Positions 12,801 through 24,247 of a stretch of DNA of 64,000 bases are shown here, in pieces. The DNA comes from Diadema setosum. Its lineage: Eukaryota > Echinodermata > Echinoidea > Diadematoida > Diadematidae. Both the position numbers and the translations under genes were made by a program. Location: NCBI RefSeq assembly GCF_964275005.1, contig NC_092688.1:48477748-48541747 (forward strand), read 5' to 3'. Numbering within the stretch: position 1 is the stretch's first letter; every line of letters starts with the position of its first letter. Under the pieces are notes generated by a model. It did no database searches. It was not told the DNA's origin and worked only from the letters and a program-made list of their open reading frames with translations.

Positions 12801-15800
12801 ACAGATAATGACTGCATATCATTTATGTGCTTACATCCATTTTGGACTGTTCCAGGTCTTTGACCACATCTTGGTACTTCTCCTGAAGTTTTTCAAGGTC
12901 ATCCAGCCGACTGGTGGCTAACTCTTTGTTCTCCTGTAGGTCATTCACTATGCTTTGTAGCTGTACGGACCAAGATAAAAATCATTGCTTCAATTACTTA
13001 AGTACAGTTTGAATGTGATATGTGTGGGCACACACCTGCTGATGTGGCTGATGCTCACAATGTCAGTAAACCAATAACATATCAAGATGTGTGCGTGTGT
13101 ATATAGACTGTATGGTCCATTGTATACCAAACATACATGAGAAGCTGGCTGAAGAGACAGAGAAAGATGATGAAATTTAAATCCTGAAATGAACTATTCT
13201 GTTGATCACTACTCCAGCATCTTTGGACTAAACCAGCTGAGTTCAAAATCAAGTGAAAGAGGGATCATGATGTGCAAACAACATTTTGAATGCTGCAGAA
13301 TCTCTGGAATTGTTGTCTCTGATAATGGTACTCAGCTTAGCAGTACACAATTCAAAGGGTACGCTAGACTGTATATTCAATCATATATGATACGAAGAGA
13401 ATATAAGAGAATTTGACTCATTCTATTTTTTCTAGCATAATGATAAAGCACTTGACTGTACCTCTTTTAGAAATCGGGGGAATAATACTATCCATAACAT
13501 ATGTCCGTAACGAGTCAAAGGAATGTGTATTTTCCATAAAAAATGAAATTTTCTAGAATTCTCTCTGTATCCTTGTCCTGCAGTGACATTAAAAACTGTT
13601 GTAGTCTTCTTATCCAGCGATGGCGGCATTGACGCCTTACAAATTCATAATGTATGAATAGACTTTTTGATTTTTTTTCAAACATGACTGATATGTTCTA
13701 CTAATATTGCTACTACATAATCCACATATTTGGGTGCCCCCCCCCCCCCCCCCCCAGTCTTTGCACTTTACATGCAAACCTAACCCTGTTGGGGAATTGG
13801 CCTCTTTTAGGCCTCGTCAGCTTTTGTAGATTCTCTTACACACATGCGTTTTTCTTTATCATTCTCTTCTTTGTACTTTTGTGTACATGCGATGTTATGT
13901 CCTACACCTGCCCACCATTTCTACAATTTTAGCATGTGACATGAATCAAACTTGAAAAACTTGAAACTTGTTATCATAGTATACAGCCCAAGACATTGAC
14001 ATCTCTTGTGTATGTCTGCACAACTTTGCATCATTGTGGCAACACAAAAAGCATACAAGAGTGGCAAAGCATTGTAGCCACTACAAAGCAAAGGTGTATG
14101 AGAGGTTAGTAGAGTTAACTAAGACAGTACTACAGAATGAATGAAGCTGTAAATATTCTGACTGACCTGTTTAGATGCGAATCCACCTGATCCATCCCCT
14201 GAGCCACCAATGAATGTGGCTGTCTTTAGCTTGGTGTAGCTTTCTTCCAGAAGGAGTTCTAGCTTGAAGCCACGCTGCTTGGCCTGATTTAGGTCATACT
14301 CTAAATCATCGATCATGTTGTGAGCCTCGGCTAGCTTGGTCTCCATTGACACCAACTTATCACTGTACCCTGTGTACTGCAGTCAACAAAATACACAATG
14401 ATTTTATTTTCTGTTTCAGTGAGTCAAACATCTTCCAGAATTCTGGAGTATTCTTTGAACTTCAGATCTGCTCTTTTCCGTGCTACTTATGGTGCCACAT
14501 TATGTGATATGTTTTCATACTTTTCTAAACTTTAATAACAAAAAGTAAGTCAACATTCATAAGATCTACAAGCTGTCCTCTAAATGAGGAAATCATTGAA
14601 TTCCCCCTGATAAAAAAAAAGAAGCATTTCAAAACTTCTTAAATTCATGTGTTTATCAATGCCATGCATTCAGCTGACATAGTGAAGACCTATTATTACA
14701 GCTTCCCTCAGTCATTATTTCATGTCTAGAACATACAATTGCCTTTGAAATATATGAGTACAGTCTTGAAGTATGGAATGTGTGACAAGTTAAATCATAT
14801 ACATTTCAATTTAATCCTATGTCAAGTACAAAGTAGGCGGCATGGTGTGCAGCACTGTAGAATTGGAAACAAACCTTCATGGTGGATTCTTGATGCTGAG
14901 TCTGGACTGACTCTATCACATCCTTGAGCCTTTTGTTCTCAGCATAGAGGTCATCATTAATGCTCTTCAACCCCTGCTCTGCATCTGCTTTTAATCAAGA
15001 AGTGCACAAAATACACCAAGCATTTAAAGTAATTTCAGCAACTCTGTAATACCACAAGACATCAAAGTTAGGTTTATAGTTAAGCAACTCCTTTCCAGGA
15101 TTGAGAACATGAATGTTATAAATCAAACACAACATTCTGTGAAATAAAAGCATGAGAGGGGAGGGAAACTAAAACATTTATGAACAAGAATTGGCTTCAA
15201 ATCCAATCAAAGTACATAAATAATAAGTCTCGTTTCAAGAGTATTTCATGATCTTTACATATTATGGCTCTAATAGTACTTGTATTGCTTTATCAGCTCT
15301 ATGTGCATATTCCACACATGAGACAAGAGTGATATTCATAAAGGTGCTTGCCAGACTTAAAAGATAAGTCCACCTTATACATGTGGATTGGGTGAATGCA
15401 GATATATTAGTAGAACTTATTAGTGAAAGATTGGGGAAAATAGGACGATCAGTTCAAAAGTTGTGAATTTTTCCAAATATCTGTGCAGTCATAGATCACG
15501 GCTGGATGAAAAGACTACTACAGTGTATGATGTCATATGCATAGAACAATAAAGAAAATATAAAAGGAGAATTTCACAAAATTCTGTTTTTTTTTTTTTT
15601 TTTTTTTTTAAAATAGTGCACATTTCCTTGACTTGTTACTTACGTATGTTAACCCTATAAATAATATTGGGGGGGGGGGGGGGGTCCCTGCTCAAATGGG
15701 AGACAATATGTGTGTGTGTGCACAATGGGCACAATGTGCCCCCACCCCGGACCTGGGAAGGGTTAAAACAGCTTGGGCTTAAAAGGATTAAGGGCAATAC

Positions 15801-18800
15801 TTGTAATATCATTCCCCCTGCCTTCTGAAAGAGGCAAATCAAGTGTATTTTTATATGCGGGAAAATAAAAATTTTGAATTTTCTTTATATTTTCTTTACA
15901 TAGTTCTACACATGTGACATCACAAGCTGTAGTAGTCTTCTCATCCAACATTGTCCGTGTAGAAACTTCAAAAATTTATAACTTTTGAACGGATTGTCCA
16001 ATTTTCTGCAAACTCTCACTGATGTGTTCTCCTAATATTGCTGCAACAACTCAATCCACATGTCTATGAAGGTGAACTTGTCCTTTAAGAACATGATGTT
16101 CATTAATATTTCATGGATGTAGCATTTTATCACCACCATGATGAACAGCAAGCATTAAATACAAAATGGATACCTGTATTGAAACAATCAAATTGACTGA
16201 TTGTTCCTATAAAACAGGATTTTGTGAGCTCATCAAATGAATGTGTCACTTTTACATGTCTACTTTTCAATAACCAGGTTAGACAATTTGACTGTCACAA
16301 CAGACCTATTTTGAACATCAAGGGAAATCAAGATATTACCAGCAAAACAGGTTTTAAATTAATAATCATGAACCACATTCCACTAGCATGAAGTTTTACT
16401 AAGAAACTAGAAATGTCGCTATGGCGACTGGTGTATGCCTCCGCCATAATGCATGGTTCTCCTAATAGGTCTATAGTACAATGTGTTGACAATGTGTGAT
16501 GACAGTTTCACACAATTGGCAAAATATTAAAATGACAGGTTTGCCACAAATGTGCTGAATGTTCACTTTCCTAGAACTAGGTTCAATTGGATGAATGATT
16601 AAAACATGAGAGTGCAGGTATTCGGGGGAACTGATGATTTTTACTTGACTTTTGACCCTTTTATAAGTTTATGCATTGAGTAATTTTCAAGGTATTGAGA
16701 AAAGTATAATTTCAGTATCAAATGGTAAAATAGTATTATCTAAACCTGGCCTTTGACCTTTGACCTTACAGTTCCAAAGATAATCACTGTCAGGTAGAAC
16801 ATGCATAAATATGTAAGTTTCATGATAATACCATGAGTTACTTTTGAGATATGGAGGAAGAAGTGCAATTTAGCACTTTCACTTGACCTTTGACCTTTTG
16901 ACCTTTGACCTTTTGGCAAGAAACTTCCCACAGAATATATATTGGGTTATACATGCATGTGGATACATCAAGTTAAAAAATCCTTCAGGCATTGCATAAA
17001 TATAAGGAAAGTAGTGATATTTTGAGGAGTTGACCTTGACCTTTGACCCCCCTGACCTTTGACCCATGACCCCCAACTTCCCTAGATAATCACTGCCCAT
17101 CGGTACATGCATATATACTAAGTTCCATGAAGATACCTTGAACCATTTGCGAGATATGGAGAAAAACATGAAATTTCAACCTTTTTTTCACAAAATAACC
17201 TGTGACCTTTGACCTTTGACCCCGTGACCCTAAAATCCAAACAAAGTATCATCCCCCCAGGATATACCCTCATACCAAGTTTGATGCAAAACCACCTCAC
17301 TGTTCTTGAGATATCACCAAAAACAAAACGGGACGGACGGACGTACGTACGTACGGACGGACGGACGACCCGAAAACATAATGCCTCCGGCCACTTCGTT
17401 GGCGGAGGCATAAAAACAAACAAACTCTCAATAAAACTACTAAAATATCACTCTTGGGGGAAGTAAATTATGCCCAGGAAAAATGTGTTTGCTACAATGT
17501 AGCTCTCCTCACACCATTCTTCACTTTTACCTTTTTCAGTCATTTTGAGAAGATCTGATAATAAGGCCAAAGATACTATCGTGGTCTTTGCTGAACAAGG
17601 CCAAATTCACAAAGATGTTATGTGATCTCATTTACTGTACTCTCTCTTTTCCGAGCAAATTCCACTTTTCTTATTTGCCATTCTTTGGTTATATCTCCAA
17701 TGTACAATTTTTATGACAGCGCTTCATTTCACATATATGCTATTCATAACATTATTCAACTTCAGCTGTCATTCAAATCATCAAAACTACACATTCTGTC
17801 ATCTCCAACAAATTATAGAACAAGACTGACCTGTGTTTTCCATGTTTTTAACAAATGTTTCCTGTTTGCTCTTGAGATCTTCAAATGACTTAAGGAGCCT
17901 GGAGACAGCCTCCTTGGAAAACTTGCATCTCTCCTCCAGTCGGATGTCAATCTCATTCTGATCACAACTTGACATCATGGCCAGGAATGATGTGATTTCT
18001 TCATTGGCTGAGAAACACAAAGAAAAGGCATACACAATTCTTTAGTCACTAAATGCTGTGCACAATGACTTCATATGTCATCAAAGGTGTATCACAAGAA
18101 GTCATTAGACACTAGAAATGTCGCTATGGCGACTGGCATGCCTCCGCCATAATGCATGATTCTCCTAATAGGTCTGTAGTACATGTGGACAATGTGTGAT
18201 TAGATTTTCACAAAATTGGCAAAATATGAAAATGACACGTTTGTCACAAATGTATTAAATCTTCACCTTCCTTGACCGCTGGAGGTTTAATTGGATGAAT
18301 GAGAAAGCATGTTGGGGATTTTAGGACGTTTACTTGACTTTGACCCCTTCTTAAGTTTATACATTGAGTAATTTTCAAGGTATGAAGAAAAAGTGCAATT
18401 TCTGTATTGAATAGTAAATTGTTACCATTTTCACCTGCCCTTTGACCCTTGACCTTTGACCCTAAACTTCATGAGAGAATCATTGTCAGGCAGAACATGC
18501 ATAAATATGTACTAAGTTTCAAGATAACTTGAGCCATTTCTGAGATATGGAGGAAGAAGTAAAGATCAGCACTTTCACTTGATCTTTGACCTTTGACATT
18601 TTTGGCAAAAAACAAAACAACAACAAAAAACAAAACAAAACAAAACACTTCCCAGAGAATCTCTATTGGGTTAAACATGCATACACCAAGTTTAAAAAGA
18701 AAAAAATCCTGCAGGCATTGCATTTTAATGAGGGATATAGTAAAATTTTGAAGTGTTACCCATGACCTTTAACCCTGACCTTTGACCCCATGAACCCAAA

Positions 18801-21800
18801 ATTCCCTAGATAACCACTGCCAGTCAGTACATGCATATGTTCCATGAAGATACCTTGAACCATTTCCAAGATATGGAGATAAAAGTGAAATTTTAACATT
18901 TTTACTTGACCTTTTGACCTTTGACCCTAAACTTTCACCAGAGAATCTTAATTGGGTAATATATATGTATACACTAAGTATCAAGAAAATATATCTTCAG
19001 ACATTGCATAGATATGGGGGAAATAGTGAAATTTTGAGCATTTGACCTTGGCCTTTTTGACCTTTGACCGTGAGCATGTAACCCGAAAGTTGATAGGCAC
19101 AACTTCACCCCCTAATACACATACATGCCAAGTTTCATGAGGATACCTCAAAAGGTTTTTTAGTTACGCAGTCCACAAAATTCATTGCGGACGGACAGAA
19201 GGACGGACGGAAGGACGGACAACCCAAAAACATAATGCCTCTGGCACCACTTCCTGGCGGAGGCATAAAAATTCTGAATATCATCCTTCTAATTCATACT
19301 GATTTACAGATGCTACACTACATAGGAATTCACAGATAAAAAAATCATACGTTAGACCAAGATTTAAAATGTCAGGACAAATACATGTAAACACAGCATT
19401 GATTAGAAGTCATGAGTTAACAAACTGAATATTTCAATGATGACACTTTCTCCCAAGCAGCTACTTCATCAGCTATGACAAGAACAATAGACTGGCTGGT
19501 GTCATGTACAGAAATATCAAGTAACAGCTGTTGACTGTAAAGTAGGACTTGAACAACCACACAAAAACAAAAATCGAAATCTAGCCTGACAACCGCATAC
19601 TACTGAGAGCTGTACTACAGTGTACTTGAAGGAAATCATTCTAAACATGAATAATGAAATCATACTTTATATACAATGTAGCACTTATCAACAAATATTT
19701 GACAAAAATGGAACCAGTGTTCCTGCCACTAGAATGCTTGTTGCTTGCCTTAATGTACCTTTATGTCAAGTGAAATATAGCTTTGTCATCTGATGTGACA
19801 TTACATTGTAAGATATAATGTTCCCAGCGTCTGAAAGCTTTAAAATATTTCTAAAACCTTTTACAGAGCTACTTTCCTCATGATTCTACTCACTGTAGTC
19901 AATGACATCATACAAGAATAGACAGTTACTTAAAATGGTAAGATTCAGGAATACATGTATACTTTCTTTTGTGCACAAAGCATAAAACTACTGAAATGTT
20001 CTCATAAATTTTGATACCAAATATTGCTTTATTTTTCATTTTTATACACTGCTTTATTCAAAGATTGTTTTCTATGTAATGAGTTCTCATGCCATATTTA
20101 CTCCTTAATGAGTATACTTGACACTTTTTGCTTTCTTACAAAATGACTAGCCTCAATTCTTGATCACAACAGAAAGAGAAAAGGCGGAAGTGCTTGAATA
20201 GGTTTGCAAAGCTGCAACTGTAGAACTTTGAACCATGCTGACACCTTTTAAGCATTTCTCTCACAAACTGCTCCATGAAAAATTGATAAAAACAGTAACA
20301 ATTAACACTCTTCAAATTTGAGAATGTAAGTGATGACCTTGTTTAAATGCCATATTGGAAGGAAATGCTGCTGGGTAACCATAAAATTTGAGCAAGAAAG
20401 TTAAAATCTCCAGGATTACCTTTCTTTTCTTCCTTTATTCCATCCTTGCTGTCTGAATCAACATCCATCTTCTCCTGTGAGTCATCGGAACCTTCAATCC
20501 GAGCATCGGTCTGACTCTCAGTCTTGACCTCTGGTGCTTCAACTTTGACCTCTGTCCCTTCACTTTTCACATCAGGTTCCTGTTTGATGGATGGTTCTGT
20601 CTTGATCTCTGGTGAGGGTTCTGGGTCAGGTTTGATTGGAGGAAAGCTAACTATGGGAGGAAAGCTCACTATAGCTGGTTTCACCTCTGGCTCAGGAACA
20701 ACAAAGCGTGTCAGGAGAATCTTCAAGTCTTCTTCCAGCTGTATTCAGGACATAAAATGAGGGAATGTTAAAGACTTTTTCCACACATGCAGATATAGTG
20801 ACTCTGGTCATGCTAATGAGACTGCATATCTAATATGGTACATTTAGAAATTGCAGAAGCCAAAAGTCTGTATAAGGAATAATCATCTTTGCCCAACATC
20901 TTTGAGTGTACAGATTTCCATGCAAAAAAAAAAAAACACACAAAAAAAAACATGATGGCAAACAATATGACACAACACATGCCTGACTGCAAACTGTGTC
21001 CTTGGACAAAAACATAAAAAAGGAAGTTGACAAGAGGCAGGAGTTGTCTAATAGCTACCACATGTTTCTTTTTTTTTTGGTCTTTTTCTTTTTCTCAGTT
21101 AGGCAGTCACAGTGTACTGAGTATTAATCAATAGATGCCTTACACTTAGTCACATCAGCAAATTTGTAGCACATTATTCACAATTTCTATTAGGACTATA
21201 AAATATAAAGGACCATAGTTTGCATAAGAACAATCATACCTGTGTCCAATATTGATTCATCAATCCAAGGACGTATTCATCTGTGTTCTGCCTTTGCTGG
21301 AGCCGCTCTATACGCCCTCTAAGGTCATTTTCTACTCCATTCCGTGACTCCAAGCGTTCAACTAATTTTTTGTTCTGGAATCTCAACACTTTGATGTCCA
21401 TCTCCTCCTGTGGAAGGAAAGGTTGTATAAAGTAGAAAGAAAATACAAGGTGAATGTATCAGCAACCTCTGATGGTAGAGCATAGAGAGACAAAGTTTCT
21501 AACATTGCTAAGAGACATCTTTCTGTCATTATACAGATACACATACATACATAGCTGATTTTTGTCATTATTTCTTTTCCTAGAATCTGCTCATCACAGA
21601 ATTGTGATAGGTAAGAGGAAGTTTAGGGAGCTGTGTCATTATTCAGCACTCTTCTTTGAACATGAGATGCAGGCTCTGAGTAAAATAAAAACACATCTGA
21701 TATATTTTCCGCATCTGATGTTGTCTTGACACCGAGGTAACTGCCAGGACTTGCATCATTTCTGTCACTTTATACACTCTACGCCAGCATATTTCAAGTA

Positions 21801-22178
21801 CATTTACACGTGTAGGAAAGATATCTACATCAGTGGATTTGAGAACTCAGCAATATATGGCACACAAACATACACAAAGGATTAGTCCAATAAGCAGCAC
21901 GGCACAATGGACATTTGTGGATGTTCTATTTGAACAGATGTTATGGAATACTGGCACACCACGATGCACTCTGCACATGCAGTACGTCGGTACACCTCAC
22001 TGGTGGCCTGTAATGTACCTTAGAAGACTAGGTGAAATGAAGACAGTCTTACCTGTGAGTAGATGGCTCCGATGCTGTATGGCTCTACATGGATCTTTTT
22101 CGCAGCAGGTTCCTCCTTACTGGTGGAGGCGCCATCTGAAGGGGAATTGGTTTCACCAATAGTCCTCTTGGTCGCCAT
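870..22178 (-). CDS. RNF20: BRE1-type E3 ubiquitin ligase (RNF20/RNF40 orthologue), complete 18-exon gene
   Basis: Coding exons in transcript order: 22178-22053, 21407-21240, 20738-20420, 18007-17831, 14987-14875, 14376-14167, 12960-12835, 12140-11967, 11498-11363, 10965-10844, 10704-10397, 9166-9082, 8476-8294, 7706-7578, 6457-6248, 5768-5628, 4884-4783, 1046-870. Every junction is GT-AG, all phases agree, and the sum is 3006 nt (1001 residues plus TGA). The family monoubiquitylates histone H2B with RAD6/UBE2A-B in the nucleus. Most of the chain is heptad-rich coiled coil aligning collinearly with vertebrate RNF20, e.g. [28 protein letters not shown] and [12 protein letters not shown]. The last 58 residues are a C3HC4 RING ([45 protein letters not shown]). 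Two low-complexity inserts stand out: an acidic Pro/Lys/Glu region (about 113-204) and a Ser/Gly then His-rich region (about 578-627). The start is the first ATG of the most upstream coding exon. A noncoding 5' exon was not located, and no canonical AATAAA was seen on this strand before the window edge. Confidence 0.97.
1632..1755. mobile_element. TTAA-type MITE, copy related to 56562-56683
   Basis: The left end TTAACTCTTTATGTGCCATG and the interior (ATTCTGCTCAAACTCACAAA, then ACCGAT-GATAAAT-GCCAAATGCCAC) match the complete 122 bp copy in the VPS9 gene. The right few bases are degraded, next to the polyC start of the neighbouring element. A reversed related end (CATGGCACATAAAGAGTTA) occurs near 4605-4623. 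Confidence 0.65.
1758..4240. mobile_element. Non-autonomous DNA transposon with terminal and subterminal repeats (about 2.5 kb)
   Basis: The unit CCCCAAGGAAAAACGCAGTA followed by TCTACA starts the element (about 1763) and recurs in the same orientation near 1904, 1936 and 1974. It then occurs only in reverse orientation near 3923, 3961, 4013 (partial) and at the right end (4207-4236). Outer ends read CTGCCCCCCCAAGG and CCTTGGGG...GGGCAG. No transposase frame was seen. The centre is rich in TCTAGA/CTAGGCC words and holds a hairpin at 2422-2567 and a 17 bp G run near 3812. Confidence 0.75.
2422..2567. repeat. Long hairpin (palindrome) inside the 1758-4240 element
   Basis: GAAAGAATAAAGC near 2422 pairs with GCTTTATTCTTTC near 2555-2567. 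Inside this, CACACGAAGCGAAGTAAACA occurs twice in tandem (one diverged) and once in reverse (TGTTTACTTCGCTTCGTGTG). The tandem duplication in one arm suggests slippage within a palindrome. Confidence 0.8.
6827..7468. mobile_element. MITE with TGTGACCCGCT termini, 642 bp
   Basis: The termini are TGTGACCCGCTCCAACAAAA and TTTTGTTGTAGCGGGTCACA, flanked on both sides by TATA, a likely target duplication. No coding capacity. It lies in a BRE1 intron. Confidence 0.85.
7964..8161. mobile_element. TTCGCGAA-rich MITE, about 200 bp
   Basis: The segment is dense in ATTCGCGAA words, with related ends beginning TACTG and ending CAGTA and the shared core TTTTAATTTTGCG. Related copies: 9595-9801, 12477-12716, part of 37010-37140, 63730-63950. 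It lies in a BRE1 intron. Confidence 0.7.
9595..9801. mobile_element. TTCGCGAA-family MITE, second copy
   Basis: Same family as 7964-8161 but in opposite orientation (TGCATTTTAATTTTGCGAAT in the middle, AAATTTTCGCAAATTGCCAC on the left). It directly abuts the TATA-flanked element at 9806. Confidence 0.65.
9806..10329. mobile_element. MITE with GCACCTCGTCA termini, 524 bp, TATA target duplication
   Basis: The left end contains GGTGCCCGCACCTCGTCA and the right end TGACGAGGTGCGGGTCACC, inverted copies of each other. TATA flanks both sides (9802-9805 and 10330-10333). Two internal CACCCGCAC...TCTTTTACGTG units form a further direct repeat. Confidence 0.85.
12477..12716. mobile_element. TACTGTATACGCCA-ended MITE, 240 bp
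   Basis: Near-perfect terminal inverted repeats TACTGTATACGCCAAATATT and AATATATGGCGTATACAGTA, with TTCGCGAA words inside. This is the best-preserved copy of the TCGCGA family in the window. Confidence 0.8.
13430..13735. repeat. Partial copy of the AAGTTCACC/CCACAT inverted-repeat family
   Basis: It matches one arm of the element at 15357-16088 (GTAGTCTTCTTATCCA, CTACTAATATTGCTACTACA, ATCCACATA), ending in a C run at about 13737-13757. It lies in a BRE1 intron. Confidence 0.55.
15357..16088. mobile_element. Fold-back element with long (about 200 bp) arms
   Basis: The left arm begins CTTAAAAGATAAGTCCACCTT and the right arm ends AAGGTGAACTTGTCCTTTAAG; both carry ATTAG.AGAAC.TATTAGTGA and GGATGAAAAGACTACTA in opposite orientation. 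The centre is interrupted by a T run and by the TTAA-flanked insertion at 15649-15791. Confidence 0.75.
15649..15791. mobile_element. Short TTAA-flanked MITE nested in the fold-back element
   Basis: It begins TTAACCCTATAAATAATATT and ends CTTGGGCTTAAAAGGATTAA. The interior has a long G run and GCACAATGTGCCCCC. These are the same ends as the 1 kb element at 46719-47739, so this looks like an internally deleted relative. Confidence 0.75.
16406..17412. mobile_element. TATGCCTCCGCCA element, copy 1 (about 1 kb), rich in TGACCTTTGACC
   Basis: It starts ACTAGAAATGTCGCTATGGC, then TATGCCTCCGCCATAATGCA, and ends GGCGGAGGCAT. Inside are many TGACCTTTGACCT words, repeated AGATATGGAG and CATGCATA motifs, and a GGAC/GTAC microsatellite near 17330-17370. 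It lies in a BRE1 intron. No open frame with family resemblance was seen. Confidence 0.85.
18111..19266. mobile_element. TATGCCTCCGCCA element, copy 2
   Basis: Same start (ACTAGAAATGTCGCTATGGC) and same end (CTGGCGGAGGCAT) as copy 1, in the same orientation 700 bp downstream in the same BRE1 intron. It contains a CAAAACAAAACA tract and several TGACCTTTGACC words. Confidence 0.85.
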
Positions 22179-22756
22179 AGTGACTGGCTGCTTGCTGTGG
22201 AGTTTGATTGGATAATAGAGAATCAACACTCTCAATTCATGAAACACATCTGATCTACACTGAGTGACTGAAATTGTGTGCAAGCCACAGGCCCCAAGTA
22301 AAGTCCGGTGAAATAGTTTATACAGAAACATGTCATCTCAAATTCCTCCTCTGGGCTGATGCCACTTGTTCATTCACAGCTTGCATGGTAAAACTGTGCT
22401 TGATCCCAATTTACTGCAAGTGTAAATGTGCTGTAAGCCAGGGACTATGGATAATTCTAAGGGATTTGCACTTTTTTTCTTTTTTGTTGAACTTCAGGCA
22501 AATAAAATCTAAAACTAATACAATTTGTATCATGCACCTGGTACGTAGGCTACTACATATGCACATAACAAGTATGTTAAAGAGGTGGCAAGAATTTTGT
22601 CTCCACCCCTCATACTCCACAGCTTGCCATGTATGTGTGTGTGTGTATCCACATCCATGCATCCCTGCATTTATAAAAGCCAACATTAACACAGGTAGGG
22701 TAAAGAGGTATGTTAAACATCAATGGGGGACATCCAGAAATCTTTCTAAAAAAGTG

Positions 22757-22850
22757 TTAAAATAGTGTGCACAGCATTTTGCTATAACACGTACTTCCCA
22801 TAGACACCTGCGCGAGTGCACGTACTCGGGACTAGTCTTCAACAAGTTAA
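22757..22850. mobile_element. 94 bp TTAA-flanked hairpin MITE, degraded copy
   Basis: TTAA at both ends and the shared core TTCCCATAGACACCTGC followed by CTCGGGACT. Same family as 30810-30901, 46294-46386 and 52967-53059. Confidence 0.7.
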
Positions 22851-23054
22851 TTTAGTTACACAGTGACCAATTGGTTATAAAGCAAGCTGCCCATGATTAG
22901 ATCGACCATAATGCCGTCCAAAATTCGACCACCTGCTGCATGTAGAAACATGTGCTTTTGCGCATATATGGTTGAACCTTGGGCATGAGAGGTTGAGTCT
23001 TTTGCTTTAATGCGTGAATGATGCAGCGGTGGGGCCAATTACCTCAGCATAGCA

Positions 23055-23404
23055 CAGAGCTACCAAGTCTCACGCATTCTGCGCGAGACCCACGCATTTA
23101 GGGTCCGTCTCACGAATGGCACTCATTTTTCTCATGCATCCGGAGCATAATAGGTCAAAGGATTAACATGATAGTTGCAATTGGAGGTATATATCCCTTT
23201 TGTCTTTCAAAATAAGTAAAAAATAGTCACTTAAGTATGCACCAAAGCGCACCATTAAGAGCTAAATATTGAAAAAGCTCCGTATCGTGCTCCTGATCCC
23301 CCACTCTGTCGCTTCGCTCCCTCGCTCGTGCACATGTGCCCGCGCCAAGGACACCGAGTCATAAAAATTGCACGCATAAAAATTTTTGGAACTTGGCATC
23401 TCTG
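23055..23404. mobile_element. hAT-like MITE, 350 bp
   Basis: The ends CAGAGCTACCAAGTC and GAACTTGGCATCTCTG are imperfect inverted repeats related to those of 23749-24239. ATAGCA flanks both sides directly. Confidence 0.65.
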
Positions 23405-23748
23405 ATAGCATCTTTCGTCCTTCCTTCTTTCCTTTCCTTTATATGATCTTTCTTTTCTTTCTTCCTTTTATCCTCAGAAAGACTTCAATGTCTGACAAAT
23501 TTTACCATAGATACAACCCTACAGTACACTACCCTAACTTTCTTGCTATTCAAAATGCATGCGCCCTGCGGTGGGGCCCATTTCGTCCAGCATGCATGCA
23601 AGCAGTACAATATACAGTGTTATTATATACTGTACTGTTTCTATGTGGGTAACCTTGGCCTACTAGCGGGTAAACTTGGCCCGTCATGACCCCATTGCGA
23701 GGGGCAGAGTTTACACATTAATTAGGCCGACTTCACCCACTGGTACAC

Positions 23749-24239
23749 CAGGGCTGCCAACTCTCACCCATTGAGCGTGAGACTCACGCAATTCAACCAA
23801 TTTTGACTGTCTCACTCTGATGAACGAAATCTCACGCTAAACCCCCAAAATGGAATGTACATGACTACAAAAATAAATATAGGTATCTCTAAATTCTCTG
23901 ATATTCCGAATATCGATATGCCCAAGCCCAAAATTTTGAGATTTTCCCACGCAGGTGTAAAGCTTAACCAATAATAATCGTTTTCGGTTCGCGTACAAAG
24001 ACGAGCTATTGGATTACGATTGGTTTACCACGTGAGCGTAGCTTGTACTTTTGGCAAATTACAGTACATATGGCTCTGACGTGTGCTTTACATCGCTTTA
24101 CATACACTGACTGTGTACGTAGTACGTACATACGGCTGCACAGCAGGCCGATATGCTGCCAGGCGCTAGCCAGGAGGTCGCGCGCTCCGCTCCCTTGCAG
24201 TGTCTCACGCCAAACTCTCACTCAAGGTTGGCAGCCCTG
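23749..24239. mobile_element. hAT-type MITE, 491 bp with exact 8 bp target duplication
   Basis: It begins CAGGGCTGCCAAC and ends GTTGGCAGCCCTG. TGGTACAC is duplicated exactly at 23741-23748 and 24240-24247. CAGGG termini with an 8 bp duplication define the hAT superfamily. Subterminal CTCACGC words recur. No transposase. Confidence 0.92.
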
Positions 24240-24247
24240 TGGTACAC

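Noticed and set aside
22274-22765. 163-codon open frame upstream of the BRE1 start
   Set aside because: No domain, contains low-complexity GT-rich sequence and the start of a TTAA MITE; no splice link to another exon.
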